From Shimia sp047124445 (GTDB lineage: Bacteria > Pseudomonadota > Alphaproteobacteria > Rhodobacterales > Rhodobacteraceae): a stretch of 64,000 nt of DNA. Made by a program: the position numbers and the translations under genes. The notes under the pieces were generated by a model. The model worked only from the letters and a program-made list of their open reading frames with translations. It was not told the DNA's origin and did no database searches. The stretch spans positions 2,232,001-2,296,000 of the forward strand of contig NZ_CP138921.1 of assembly GCF_047124445.1 (NCBI RefSeq), written 5' to 3'. Below, one piece after another: positions 18,191-26,794 of the stretch (position 1 is the first letter of the stretch; each line of letters begins with the position of its first letter).

Positions 18191-18952
18191 TTACCCCGAA
18201 ACCACAACGCCGCCGTCAACGGCCATGCATTGCCCCGTCATCATTCGGCTGGCGTTTGACGCCAAATAAAGCGTGGGGTCAATCATATCTTCCGGCGTCA
18301 AATGCTCTTTCAAACATTGCCGCTCCATATGCGCAGCCAACGCATCTGGATCTGCCCACATATCCAATTGCTTCTGGGTTAGCACCCAGCCCGGCGCCAG
18401 GGCATTCACGCGGATGCCTTTTGGCCCCAACTCCCGTGCCAGTGAGCGTGTCATGCCGGTGATCGCCGCATTGGCGCTCGTGTAAATCGGGTATCCAGCG
18501 TTGCCCATGATGTAGCTGATCGAGCTGAAATTGATAATCGAGCCACTGCCATCCATCTGCCGGGCCGCTTCCTGACAGGCAAAGAAATAGGCCTTCTGGT
18601 TCACCGCCTGCATCCAATCGTAGAACTCTTCATCCACCTCATCGAGGGCGTGGCGCTGATCGTTGGCGGCATTGTTCACCAACACATCCAACCCGCCGTG
18701 CTCTCCCACGGCCTGTTGAATGGTGTCCCGCAGGCGTGGAATGTCGGAGATGTCTCCTTGCATAAACAGAGGCGTCACGCCGTGCTTGGCCTCCATCTCT
18801 GCGACGAAGTCGTCTGCCGCCGAGCGCCCGATGATCGCCACCTTCGCGCCCTGCGCCATGAACCCATCGGTCAGGGCTGCGCCGATGCCGCTGGCCCCGC
18901 CGGTGATGTAAACGGATTTGCCTTTGAGATCAGGAAAAATCGTACCGGTCAT
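18191..18952 (-). CDS. SDR-family sugar dehydrogenase, probably D-galactose 1-dehydrogenase, with Lys-to-Asn change at the catalytic site
   Basis: The 253-residue protein is a classical short-chain dehydrogenase: TGGASGIG binds NAD(P), then NNAAND, the catalytic Asn118 (VNQK), Ser144 (FSSISY) and Tyr157. The residue four after Tyr157, normally the catalytic lysine (YxxxK), is Asn161; the codon at 18470-18472 is AAT on the coding strand. The operon context (galactosidases, galactonate dehydratase, dgoKA) implies oxidation of D-galactose to the lactone. Whether the lysine loss is tolerated, or the enzyme is altered, cannot be told from sequence. It overlaps the dehydratase stop (TGATG). Confidence 0.85.
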   Translation of the reverse strand: MTGTIFPDLKGKSVYITGGASGIGAALTDGFMAQGAKVAIIGRSAADDFVAEMEAKHGVTPLFMQGDISDIPRLRDTIQQAVGEHGGLDVLVNNAANDQRHALDEVDEEFYDWMQAVNQKAYFFACQEAARQMDGSGSIINFSSISYIMGNAGYPIYTSANAAITGMTRSLARELGPKGIRVNALAPGWVLTQKQLDMWADPDALAAHMERQCLKEHLTPEDMIDPTLYLASNASRMMTGQCMAVDGGVVVSG

Positions 18953-20661
18953 CAGTGGCTCTCCCGTGTGACAAGCCGCGTGTCTTTGCCCACAAGGAAG
19001 TCCAAATCGGCCCCCTTATCGGCCTGCAACACATGGTCGTAATAAAGTTTCGCGTAACCGCGAGTGTAATGTTCGGGATCAGGCTCCCAAGCCGCGCGAC
19101 GCGCCTCAAGCTCTGCCTCATCAACCAACAACTCCAGCACGCCGCCGGATGCAGAGACCTTGATCCGGTCCCCGGTTTTCACCAGCGCCAGCGTGCCTCC
19201 GGCCTGAGCCTCGGGGCTCACATGCAAGATCACCGTGCCATAAGCTGTGCCAGACATCCGCGCATCCGACACCCGGATCATGTCGCGCACGCCTTCTTTC
19301 ACAAGCTTGCCCGGGATCGGCATGTTGCCCACCTCTGGCATGCCCGGATAGCCTTTGGGGCCACAACCTTTGAGCACCAGAATGGTATCGGCGGTTACCG
19401 GCAAATCAGGCTTATCGATGTTGGCTTTCAGGTCCTCGATGTTCTCAAAAACATAAGCCTCGCCCTCATGCTCCAACAGATGATCGGTGGCGGCAGACGG
19501 CTTCACAATTGCCCCATTGGGCGCAAGATTGCCGCGCAACACCCGCAGGCCTGCCGCCGGTTTCACCGGATTGTCCAGCGGGCGAATGACGTCGTCGTTA
19601 TAGATCTCCGCACCGTCATGATAGGCCGCAATGTCCTTGCCCAATACGGTGTTCGCTGGGCGCACATGCTCTTTCAACTGGCTCAGCACCGCAGGCACGC
19701 CGCCGGCATAACAGAAATCCTCCATCAGGTATTTGCCCGACGGCATACAATTCACCAGCAGCGGAATCTCAGAGCCGATCTCAAAGTCTTTTAGCGTCAG
19801 ATCGACGCCAACACGTCCGGCCAGCGCCAGCAGGTGCACCACCGCATTCGTGGAGCCACCTACGGCGGCGTTTGCCAGAATGGCATTCTCAAACGCCTCT
19901 TTGGTCAGGATGTCGGACGGCTTCAGATCCTCATCCACCATCTCCACAATGCGTTTGCCTGTCAGATGCGCCAAAGCCATCCGGCGCGCATCCACCGCAG
20001 GCAGCACCGCATTGGTTGGCAACGCCATACCCATCGCCTCAACCAACGAGGCCATCGTCGACGCGGTGCCCATGGTCATGCATACGCCCGCGCTGCGGCT
20101 CATACCGCTTTCCGCGTTCATGAAGTCTTGCAGGGTCATCTCGCCCGCACGTACCTCTTCGGAGAACTTCCAAACATCCGTGCCAGAACCAATGTCCTTG
20201 CCCTTGAACTTGCCGTTCAGCATCGGTCCAGAGCTCACAACAATCGTTGGCAAATCCACCGAGGCGGCGCCCATCAGCTGACCCGGCGTGGTTTTGTCAC
20301 AGCCGCCCAGCAACACAACGCCATCGATCCCATAAGCGCGGATGCTCTCTTCAACATCCATCGCCAATAAGTTGCGGAACAGCATCGCCGTCGGCTTCAT
20401 CTGGGTCTCACCCAGAGACATCACGGGAAACTCCACAGGGAAACCACCAGCCTCCCAAACGCCACGCTTCACACCTTCGGCCAGGGTCCGCAGGCCGGAG
20501 TTACACGGCGTCAACTCAGACCAGGTGTTGCAGATGCCGATGATCGGACGCCCATCAAACGCGTGATCGGGGAACCCTTGATTTTTCATCCAACTGCGGT
20601 GGATGAAACCATCCTTGTCTAGCTTGCCATACCAATGCTGGGAACGACGCTTTTTGCTCAT
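18952..20661 (-). CDS. IlvD/Edd family dehydratase, probable D-galactonate/L-arabinonate dehydratase
   Basis: The 569-residue enzyme belongs to the iron-sulfur dehydratases. The cluster cysteines are in GICNTWSELTPCN, LLGGCDKTTPG and RSAGVCMTMGTAS. The N-terminal form (KKRRSQHWYG) resembles the L-arabinonate/D-galactonate dehydratase branch rather than dihydroxy-acid or phosphogluconate dehydratases. In this operon it should convert galactonate to 2-keto-3-deoxygalactonate. The ATG at 20661 follows AAGGAAAG and overlaps the GH36 stop by four bases (ATGA). The cytosolic pathway step is inferred from neighbours; the family is secure. Confidence 0.9.
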   Translation of the reverse strand: MSKKRRSQHWYGKLDKDGFIHRSWMKNQGFPDHAFDGRPIIGICNTWSELTPCNSGLRTLAEGVKRGVWEAGGFPVEFPVMSLGETQMKPTAMLFRNLLAMDVEESIRAYGIDGVVLLGGCDKTTPGQLMGAASVDLPTIVVSSGPMLNGKFKGKDIGSGTDVWKFSEEVRAGEMTLQDFMNAESGMSRSAGVCMTMGTASTMASLVEAMGMALPTNAVLPAVDARRMALAHLTGKRIVEMVDEDLKPSDILTKEAFENAILANAAVGGSTNAVVHLLALAGRVGVDLTLKDFEIGSEIPLLVNCMPSGKYLMEDFCYAGGVPAVLSQLKEHVRPANTVLGKDIAAYHDGAEIYNDDVIRPLDNPVKPAAGLRVLRGNLAPNGAIVKPSAATDHLLEHEGEAYVFENIEDLKANIDKPDLPVTADTILVLKGCGPKGYPGMPEVGNMPIPGKLVKEGVRDMIRVSDARMSGTAYGTVILHVSPEAQAGGTLALVKTGDRIKVSASGGVLELLVDEAELEARRAAWEPDPEHYTRGYAKLYYDHVLQADKGADLDFLVGKDTRLVTRESH

Positions 20662-22724
20662 TTTTTCTTTCCTTCGATCACCCACATCCGGTCCGGGAAG
20701 GACCATGGCAATATGAGACCGTGTTGCATCAATAGCTGACCACTCAGGTTCACAGGACCGTCTTTCAACGGCATCTCGCGACGCGACAAATGATGCGCCT
20801 CGTCCCGGTTGATCAGTTCAATTTCATAAGTGGCATCCGGCTCCAAGCCGGTCAGCCGCAAAGGGCGCGGCATGATTTGTGTGCCGGTCGATGCCTTGCC
20901 CGCAAATACCACAAACCGCTGTTTGTCTTGGGATAGCTGTTGCTCGGCAATCACGCTTGGATCCGCAACGTCCAGCCGTAAGATATCCGCTGTCCGCCGC
21001 CAATCCCGGTTGTTTTTCCACCAGGCCGTGACTTGAGACAGCACCGCCGCCTCTTCATCGGTCAACTCGCGCGGGTCCATTTCAAAACCCATGTGCCGCT
21101 GCGCCGCGACCCAGGCACGGAAGCGGATGTCGTGCACCCGCCCCGACGTGTGGCAGTGGCGTGGTCCAACGTGACAACCGGTGATCGCCATCGGCAACAT
21201 CAACGCCGCATCATGCTGAATCCGCAACCGCTCAAGCGCGTCATTGCTGTCACTCAACCAGACCCGCTGCGTGTGCTCCAGAATACCGGCATCAATACGG
21301 CCGCCGCCCGACGCGCAGCTCTCAATTTCCACCTCTGGAAAATCCGCTCGCAACCGCCCCATAAGCGCGTAGACACCTTCCGCCTGCGCCGCATCCGCAA
21401 TGGGCAGCAGTCGGTTGTGATCCCATTTGATGTAGTCAATGTCATGCGCGGACAACACGGCAGCAATCTTGTCATAGAGATACTCGCGCACCTCCGGATT
21501 GCCGACATCCAGCACCCGCTGCTGCCGCCCTTCGACCTGATCCACCGCCCCCAAAATCCATTCCGGATGCGCGCGCGCCAGATCGCTGTCCATATTGACC
21601 ATCTCTGGCTCAAACCAGAGACCAAACACCATGCCCAGAGACGTCACATGCTCAATGATCGGCGTCAGCCCATCCGGCCATTTGCGCGGATCAATGTCCC
21701 AATCACCCAGCGAGCTTGTGTCATCATCGCGCTTACCAAACCAGCCGTCATCCAGCACAAACCGCTCTGCGCCCAGTTTGGCGGCCCGTTCTGCAATGTC
21801 TTTCAGCACGTCAACATCATGGTTAAAATACACCGCTTCCCAGCAGTTGTAATGCACCGGACGCGGCCGCTCCGGATGGGGCCAGGTCACCACGTGATCC
21901 CGTAAATGCCGCTGAAACGCGATTGCGCAGCCATTTAGTCCTGTTTCAGAAACAGTCAGATACAGTTTAGCCGTTTCAAAGGTCGTGCCTGAGGCCCGCG
22001 TGCCAGTCGCATGCCCAAACTGAATGTGCCGCCGCCCCTCTGGCAGTTCCTCGGCGTACATCACATGCCCGCCAGACCAGCCGTAATGCATGGCAAATAC
22101 AGTGCCAGAGGTGTTTTGCGCCCCACGTTCTGGGAAATACGCTATCGGCGGATGTTCATGACCAGATCGCCCCCCACGCGCCTCACGCATGTGGATGCCT
22201 GCCCGCCAAGGGGCACGTTCCACCTGAAACTCGCCAATCCACCGGCCGGAGAAATCCAGAATTTCATCGCCGTATTGCGGTCCCGGCATCACAGGCGCGG
22301 CCAGATGATGTACGGTGATCTCCGCCTCAGCTTTCAGCGTTGTCCGTGCCGCGATCACGCCGCCTTCAACGGCAAACTCAAAAGTAACTGACAGCCCAAG
22401 CGCCTCATCACAACACACAAACCGCGTGCCATCCGCCTCAATCAACACGAACCGCGGAAACAGCGGCTGACCATCACGATAGGCCACCAAGCCCGCCTGC
22501 CCCTGAAAGCTCTGCCCTGCTTCCGGGCACAGCGACACGTCCGGCAAACGATCAATCATCCCGCCAGTCACATCCCGAGCGGCAATCACGCCCATTTCCG
22601 CCAAATCTTGCCCCGCCGGCAAAGCAGCCCCCCAGTAGAGGGCGCTGGGCACGCCCCCATCTGAGGCCAGAACCAAGGTCTGACCCGGCGCATCAATGCG
22701 CCAGGTTTGCATGTCTTGCGTCAC
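20658..22724 (-). CDS. Alpha-galactosidase, glycoside hydrolase family 36
   Basis: The 688-residue protein has the N-terminal beta-sandwich, then the barrel with RFVLDDGWFGKR, the catalytic nucleophile Asp435 in YIKWDHNR, ESCASGGGRID, and the acid/base region WLSDSNDALERLR (Asp492 or Asp495). These are hallmark GH36 sequences. There is no signal peptide, so it cleaves imported alpha-galactosides such as melibiose, raffinose or galactosylglycerol-type compounds in the cytosol. Start and stop both overlap adjacent genes by four bases. Together with the GH42 enzyme it covers both anomers. Confidence 0.95.
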   Translation of the reverse strand: MTQDMQTWRIDAPGQTLVLASDGGVPSALYWGAALPAGQDLAEMGVIAARDVTGGMIDRLPDVSLCPEAGQSFQGQAGLVAYRDGQPLFPRFVLIEADGTRFVCCDEALGLSVTFEFAVEGGVIAARTTLKAEAEITVHHLAAPVMPGPQYGDEILDFSGRWIGEFQVERAPWRAGIHMREARGGRSGHEHPPIAYFPERGAQNTSGTVFAMHYGWSGGHVMYAEELPEGRRHIQFGHATGTRASGTTFETAKLYLTVSETGLNGCAIAFQRHLRDHVVTWPHPERPRPVHYNCWEAVYFNHDVDVLKDIAERAAKLGAERFVLDDGWFGKRDDDTSSLGDWDIDPRKWPDGLTPIIEHVTSLGMVFGLWFEPEMVNMDSDLARAHPEWILGAVDQVEGRQQRVLDVGNPEVREYLYDKIAAVLSAHDIDYIKWDHNRLLPIADAAQAEGVYALMGRLRADFPEVEIESCASGGGRIDAGILEHTQRVWLSDSNDALERLRIQHDAALMLPMAITGCHVGPRHCHTSGRVHDIRFRAWVAAQRHMGFEMDPRELTDEEAAVLSQVTAWWKNNRDWRRTADILRLDVADPSVIAEQQLSQDKQRFVVFAGKASTGTQIMPRPLRLTGLEPDATYEIELINRDEAHHLSRREMPLKDGPVNLSGQLLMQHGLILPWSFPDRMWVIEGKKK

Positions 22725-23569
22725 TTCACGGCTCCAAGCGTCAGACCAGCAATAAAGTGCCGCTGCATCAGGAAGAACATCGCCACCGGCGGCAGCGCCG
22801 CCACAATCGAGCCCGCGCTCATCAGGTGATACGCCGCCCGGAACTGCGCGTTAAACGAGGTGATCCCTGCGGTTACCGGCTGGCTCTCGATGCCTTGGGT
22901 CAACACCACCGCCCAAAAGTAATCATTCCAGATGAAAGTGAAGATCAGTACAGACAACGCCGCCAGTGCCGGCTTCATCAGCGGCAGCACCACATACCAG
23001 AAGATGCGCCATTCGCTCACGCCTTCCACCCGCGCCGCTTCGATCAGCTCAAACGGCAGCGCCCGGATGAAGTTGCGCATAAAGAGGGTGCAGAAGCCGG
23101 TCTGAAACGCCACATGGAACAGCACAAGACCGGTTTTTGTGTTATACAGCCCCAACTCCAAGGTCAGGTCGCGCACCGGCACCATCAGAATTTGGAACGG
23201 CACAAAATTGCCCGCCACAAACATGAAGAAAATCCATAGGTTGGCGCGGAACTTATAGATGCCAAGCGCAAAGCCCGTCATCGCGCTGAGCGCCACAGCC
23301 CCAATCACTGTTGGCACCGTGATCATAAACGAGTTGAGCAAATAGCGTGGCATATCGGAGTTGAAGAACACCTGGCCATAGTTGGCCGCGCCCTCAAAAC
23401 TCGACGGCAATCCCCAGTAGTTGCCCGAGGTAAAGTCTGCATCCGGCTTCACGGAGAACAGCGCCACCGCCAACAAGGGCGCCAGCCAGAACGCCAAGGC
23501 CACTGGAAGCAGGGATTTGTAAGCGACCTGTGCGGCCTGGGATTGCTTTTCGATCGGTTTCGGAAACAT
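22721..23569 (-). CDS. Carbohydrate ABC transporter permease (MalG type)
   Basis: The 282-residue protein has six membrane segments and the inner-membrane permease EAA loop ELIEAARVEGVSEWRIFWYVVLPLMKPA, which contacts the ATPase. It is the second permease of a sugar importer: the MalF-type permease precedes it by one base and a binding protein lies upstream. It overlaps the GH36 gene by four bases. Substrate is presumably a galactoside, from operon context. Confidence 0.93.
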   Translation of the reverse strand: MFPKPIEKQSQAAQVAYKSLLPVALAFWLAPLLAVALFSVKPDADFTSGNYWGLPSSFEGAANYGQVFFNSDMPRYLLNSFMITVPTVIGAVALSAMTGFALGIYKFRANLWIFFMFVAGNFVPFQILMVPVRDLTLELGLYNTKTGLVLFHVAFQTGFCTLFMRNFIRALPFELIEAARVEGVSEWRIFWYVVLPLMKPALAALSVLIFTFIWNDYFWAVVLTQGIESQPVTAGITSFNAQFRAAYHLMSAGSIVAALPPVAMFFLMQRHFIAGLTLGAVK

Positions 23570-23570
23570 C

Positions 23571-24497
23571 TCAGTGACCCTTCTCTTCGCGATACATCGA
23601 CCACAGGAAGTAGGTGATGAAGCACAGCATAATCAGGAACAGCACCACCGCGATGGCCGCGCCATAGCCCATGCGGAAGCCATATTCCGACAAGGCCACT
23701 TCGAACATGTAATAGGCCAGCACACGCGAACTGCCGAACGGGCCGCCCTGCGTCATGATGGAGATCAGGTCAAACGAGCGCAGCGCGCCGATGATGGTCA
23801 CCACAAAGGCGATAAACGTCGCGGGACGCAGCTGCGGCAGGATGATGTTCCACAACATCGACCAGCCCTTGGCCCCATCCAAACGCCCAGCCTCAATCTG
23901 CTCTGGATCAACTGCGTTCAAACCGGTGAGGTAGAGGATCATGCAATAGGCCGTCTGTGGCCACAGGCCTGCGGCAACGATGCCATAGGTCACAAGGTTT
24001 TCATTGCCCAACACATTGATCGGCCCCATGCCGACCCAGCCCAGCATGGTGTTCAGCAGGCCAAAAGTAGGATCGTAAAACCAGGTAAAAACTAGGCCTA
24101 CCACCACTTGTGAGATCACAAATGGGAAGAAAAACAGCGACTTATAGATGCGGATGCCACGCACGGTCTGGTTCAAAAACAGCGCAATGAACAGGCCAGC
24201 GGGTATGGCGAGCAGGTAGAGAAACAGCCACATCACGTTGTTTTTCAACGACGTGAAAAAGGCGTCTCGATCCACATACTCCCAGTAGAGATCTTCGTAG
24301 TTGCGCATCCCGACATAGGTCTTTTCGCCCAACCCGTCCCACTCATAAAGCGAGAGATTGAAAGACTGAAACACCGGCGCGATCACATAGACCGCAAAGA
24401 ACAGGATGCCCGGCGCCAGGAACAGCCACGGCGCAATGCGCTGTTGGTTGCGATGGAACCAGCTTTCGGTTTCAGGAATGTCTGAGGATACGGTCAT
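23571..24497 (-). CDS. Carbohydrate ABC transporter permease (MalF type)
   Basis: The 308-residue inner-membrane protein has six predicted helices starting near residue 22 and an EAA loop of the form EQIEAGRLDGAKGWSMLWNIILPQLRPA. The first loop after helix 1 (FNLSLYEWDGLGEKTYVGMRNY) is typical of sugar permeases of the UgpA/MalF group. It stands 98 bases after the binding-protein gene, and is nearly contiguous with the second permease. It would form a heterodimer with that permease and use the ATPase encoded at 26791. Confidence 0.93.
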   Translation of the reverse strand: MTVSSDIPETESWFHRNQQRIAPWLFLAPGILFFAVYVIAPVFQSFNLSLYEWDGLGEKTYVGMRNYEDLYWEYVDRDAFFTSLKNNVMWLFLYLLAIPAGLFIALFLNQTVRGIRIYKSLFFFPFVISQVVVGLVFTWFYDPTFGLLNTMLGWVGMGPINVLGNENLVTYGIVAAGLWPQTAYCMILYLTGLNAVDPEQIEAGRLDGAKGWSMLWNIILPQLRPATFIAFVVTIIGALRSFDLISIMTQGGPFGSSRVLAYYMFEVALSEYGFRMGYGAAIAVVLFLIMLCFITYFLWSMYREEKGH

Positions 24498-24595
24498 AAG
24501 TGAACCCGATAATTGAGGGTGGAAAGGCGGAGGATACCCCCGCCTCGCCGAAAAGATGACATGTCAGGACGCGTAGGCGCCCCGACACACGCTCA

Positions 24596-25852
24596 TCACT
24601 TGTAGATGCGGCCGCGGGCACGCTCCAGCTTCGCCAGAATTTTGTCCAGCTGGTCTGGCTTGACCATGAACTCCTGGAAGCCTTCCATGGACACTTTCGC
24701 CATTTCTGCTGGTGCATCGCGATCCCAGAACTGGGCAACGCCACCGGTGGAGTTGTTGGACAGCATCTCAAAGCCCATCTGCAGGAACTTGTCATCATCC
24801 ACAGAGGACGCCGCATTCACAGGCAGCTGGCCGAGGTTTTTACCATTGTTGATGATGGTCTGTTCCGCTGGCGAAGTGGCAAAGCGCAGGAACTCACGTG
24901 CCGCTTCTTTGTTCTTCGCGTTGGCCGGGATGTGGAACGTGTCGGTTGGCGCATCTTCGGCCAGAGCCACGTCCGGGTTGATTTTCGGGAACTGGTAGAA
25001 GTCCAGCTGGTCATCGGTCAGACCTGCTTCGCGCAGCGGTGCCACCGCGAAGTTGCCCATCAGGTAGGCTGCCGCTTCACCGTTCACCATGAACGGCAGC
25101 GCTTCCTGCCAGCTGTATGTCTGGTGGTCAGCAATGAAGCCGCCCATGTCGATCAGCTCTTTCCAGTTCATGAAAGTCTGCTTCACGCGGTCGTCTTCCC
25201 AGGACACATTGCCCGCGGCCAGATCCATGTGGAAATCAAAGCCGTTGGTGCGCATGTTCAGGTAGTCAAACCAGCCGCCAGCGGTCCATAGGTACTTGGT
25301 ACCGATGGTGTAGCACGCACGGCCGGAGGCAACGATCTTGCCACAGTTGGCTTTTTCCTCGTCCCAGTTGGTTGGCTCGGCCAGGCCGAGCTCTTCATAG
25401 ATGTCTTTGCGGTAGTACACGCCCCACTGGTAGTAGGTGTAGGCCACGCCCCACTGCTTGTCATCGATGGTCAACGCACCTTTGGTGGAGGCGAGACCTT
25501 CGGCAATCTCTGGCTCCGCATAGAGGTCAGATACGTCTTCAAACAGACCGGCCTCTACATAGGGACGCATACGGTTGGCGGCGTACCAAGTGGCAACGTC
25601 TGGCGCATTTGCAGTCAGGAAATTCCGGATCTGAGTTTTGTACGCTTCGCGGTCGATCACCGTGGTTTCAACGTTCAGCCCTGGGTGCTCCGCTTTGAAG
25701 CGGTCGATCATCGCCTCCATGGTCGCGCGCGGCGCTGGGTTCGATGTGTCCAGGAAAATTGTCAGGTCGCCCGTCAGCTCCGCAGATGCCGGTACAGCAA
25801 ACGCAGAGGCAACCGCAGCGGCGGCAGCGGTGGTTTTCATTTTGGAAAGCAT
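24596..25852 (-). CDS. Carbohydrate ABC transporter substrate-binding protein
   Basis: The 418-residue protein has a signal peptide (MLSKMKTTAAAAAVASAFAV, cleavage after ASA) and the type of family 1 sugar-binding proteins: GDLTIFLDTSNPAPRATMEAM, YKTQIRNFL, GVYYRKDIYEELGL and MVNGEAAAYLMGNFA. It delivers sugar to the permeases in the periplasm. The ATG at 25852 follows GGAGG at five bases; an upstream ATG at 25882 is poorer. It is the first gene of the galactoside operon, behind a TTGACA promoter and an IclR-like palindrome. Loss of the usual lipobox makes it freely periplasmic. Confidence 0.94.
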   Translation of the reverse strand: MLSKMKTTAAAAAVASAFAVPASAELTGDLTIFLDTSNPAPRATMEAMIDRFKAEHPGLNVETTVIDREAYKTQIRNFLTANAPDVATWYAANRMRPYVEAGLFEDVSDLYAEPEIAEGLASTKGALTIDDKQWGVAYTYYQWGVYYRKDIYEELGLAEPTNWDEEKANCGKIVASGRACYTIGTKYLWTAGGWFDYLNMRTNGFDFHMDLAAGNVSWEDDRVKQTFMNWKELIDMGGFIADHQTYSWQEALPFMVNGEAAAYLMGNFAVAPLREAGLTDDQLDFYQFPKINPDVALAEDAPTDTFHIPANAKNKEAAREFLRFATSPAEQTIINNGKNLGQLPVNAASSVDDDKFLQMGFEMLSNNSTGGVAQFWDRDAPAEMAKVSMEGFQEFMVKPDQLDKILAKLERARGRIYK

Positions 25853-25899
25853 TTGTTCCTCCCTGTCTCCAAAATTATGCAATTTGCGGTTCCATTATT

Positions 25900-25914
25900 T
25901 GAAACCATGTTTTA
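25900..25914. promoter_or_regulatory. Candidate IclR operator
   Basis: TGAAAC-CAT-GTTTTA is a 15-bp palindrome with one mismatch, similar in form to IclR/KdgR-type sites. It lies just downstream of the candidate promoter of the binding-protein gene and overlaps a second imperfect inverted repeat (GGTTNCA-N5-TGNAACC) at 25888-25906. Position fits repression by the divergent IclR protein. Confidence 0.5.
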
Positions 25915-25924
25915 CATATTGAAA

Positions 25925-25953
25925 TCTACACACAGAGTCGATTAGGTTGTCAA
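25925..25953 (-). promoter_or_regulatory. Candidate sigma-70 promoter of the galactoside operon
   Basis: On the minus strand a perfect TTGACA (25953-25948) is followed after 17 bases by TGTAGA (25930-25925). The -35 is ideal and the -10 weak, which fits a promoter that is controlled. Confidence 0.55.
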
Positions 25954-25999
25954 CAGATTCCTAGCGGCTGCTGGAATCTATGGAGGAGACAAAAACCAC

Positions 26000-26794
26000 A
26001 TGTCTGGTGACGGAACTGTCGGCAAAGCCCTTGATGTGCTTGAACAAGTTGCTGCTTTTGAGCGGCCGGTGCGCTTTGGCGAATTGCAGGAAAAAAGTCC
26101 TTACCCCAAGGCGACGCTTTATCGATTCCTGCAAACCCTGACCAATCAGGGCATGCTGTCCTATGAGCCAGACCGCCAGACCTATGCCATGGGAATGCGA
26201 CTGGTACGGCTTGCCCACGCCGCCTGGACCACCAGCTCTTTGGCCCCGATTGCGCGCCCCTATTTGGATCAGCTGTCTGCCGAAACCGGCGAAACCGTTC
26301 ACCTGGCTCAACTGGATGCATCGCAGGTTCTTTATGTGGACAAGCGCAACGCGGCAAAGCCAGTCGAAATGTACTCCCAAGCGGGCAAAGTAGGCCCCGC
26401 GTATTGCACAGGTGTGGGCAAAGCCATGCTGGCCTTTGTCGAAGGTGAAGCGCTTGAGCGCGCCATCGCGCAACAAAGCTTTCATCGCTTCACGCCTGGC
26501 ACACTGGATTCGCCGGAAAGCCTGCGCGAAGAACTGACCGCCATCCGCGCCCGTGGATACGCTTTTGACCGCGAAGAGCATGAACCCGGCATTGTCTGCA
26601 TTGCTGTGCCGATTCTGACCAACGGTGGCCGCATGCTGGGAGCGCTCTCTGTGACCGGCCCAACCAGCCGCACATCCCTGGACCAACTTGAACACCTCGC
26701 CCCCCGCGTTTTGGAAACTGCAAAACGCATCGGCGAAGAGGCGGAAGCCTGGCGCTTCCCGGAAACGCGACAACAAAAGGTAGAGACAACATGA
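26000..26794 (+). CDS. IclR family transcriptional regulator
   Basis: The 264-residue protein has an N-terminal winged helix (VGKALDVLEQVAAFERPVRFGELQ, then YPKATLYRFLQTL) and the IclR effector domain from about residue 75, with GKVGPAYCTGVGKAMLAF and the EEHEPGIVCIAVPI strand typical of the ligand pocket. It is transcribed divergently from the sugar operon across 147 bases, and overlaps the ABC ATPase gene by four bases. It most likely senses galactose or a pathway intermediate (for example 2-keto-3-deoxygalactonate) and represses both directions; the ligand is inference. Confidence 0.93.
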   Translation: MSGDGTVGKALDVLEQVAAFERPVRFGELQEKSPYPKATLYRFLQTLTNQGMLSYEPDRQTYAMGMRLVRLAHAAWTTSSLAPIARPYLDQLSAETGETVHLAQLDASQVLYVDKRNAAKPVEMYSQAGKVGPAYCTGVGKAMLAFVEGEALERAIAQQSFHRFTPGTLDSPESLREELTAIRARGYAFDREEHEPGIVCIAVPILTNGGRMLGALSVTGPTSRTSLDQLEHLAPRVLETAKRIGEEAEAWRFPETRQQKVETT

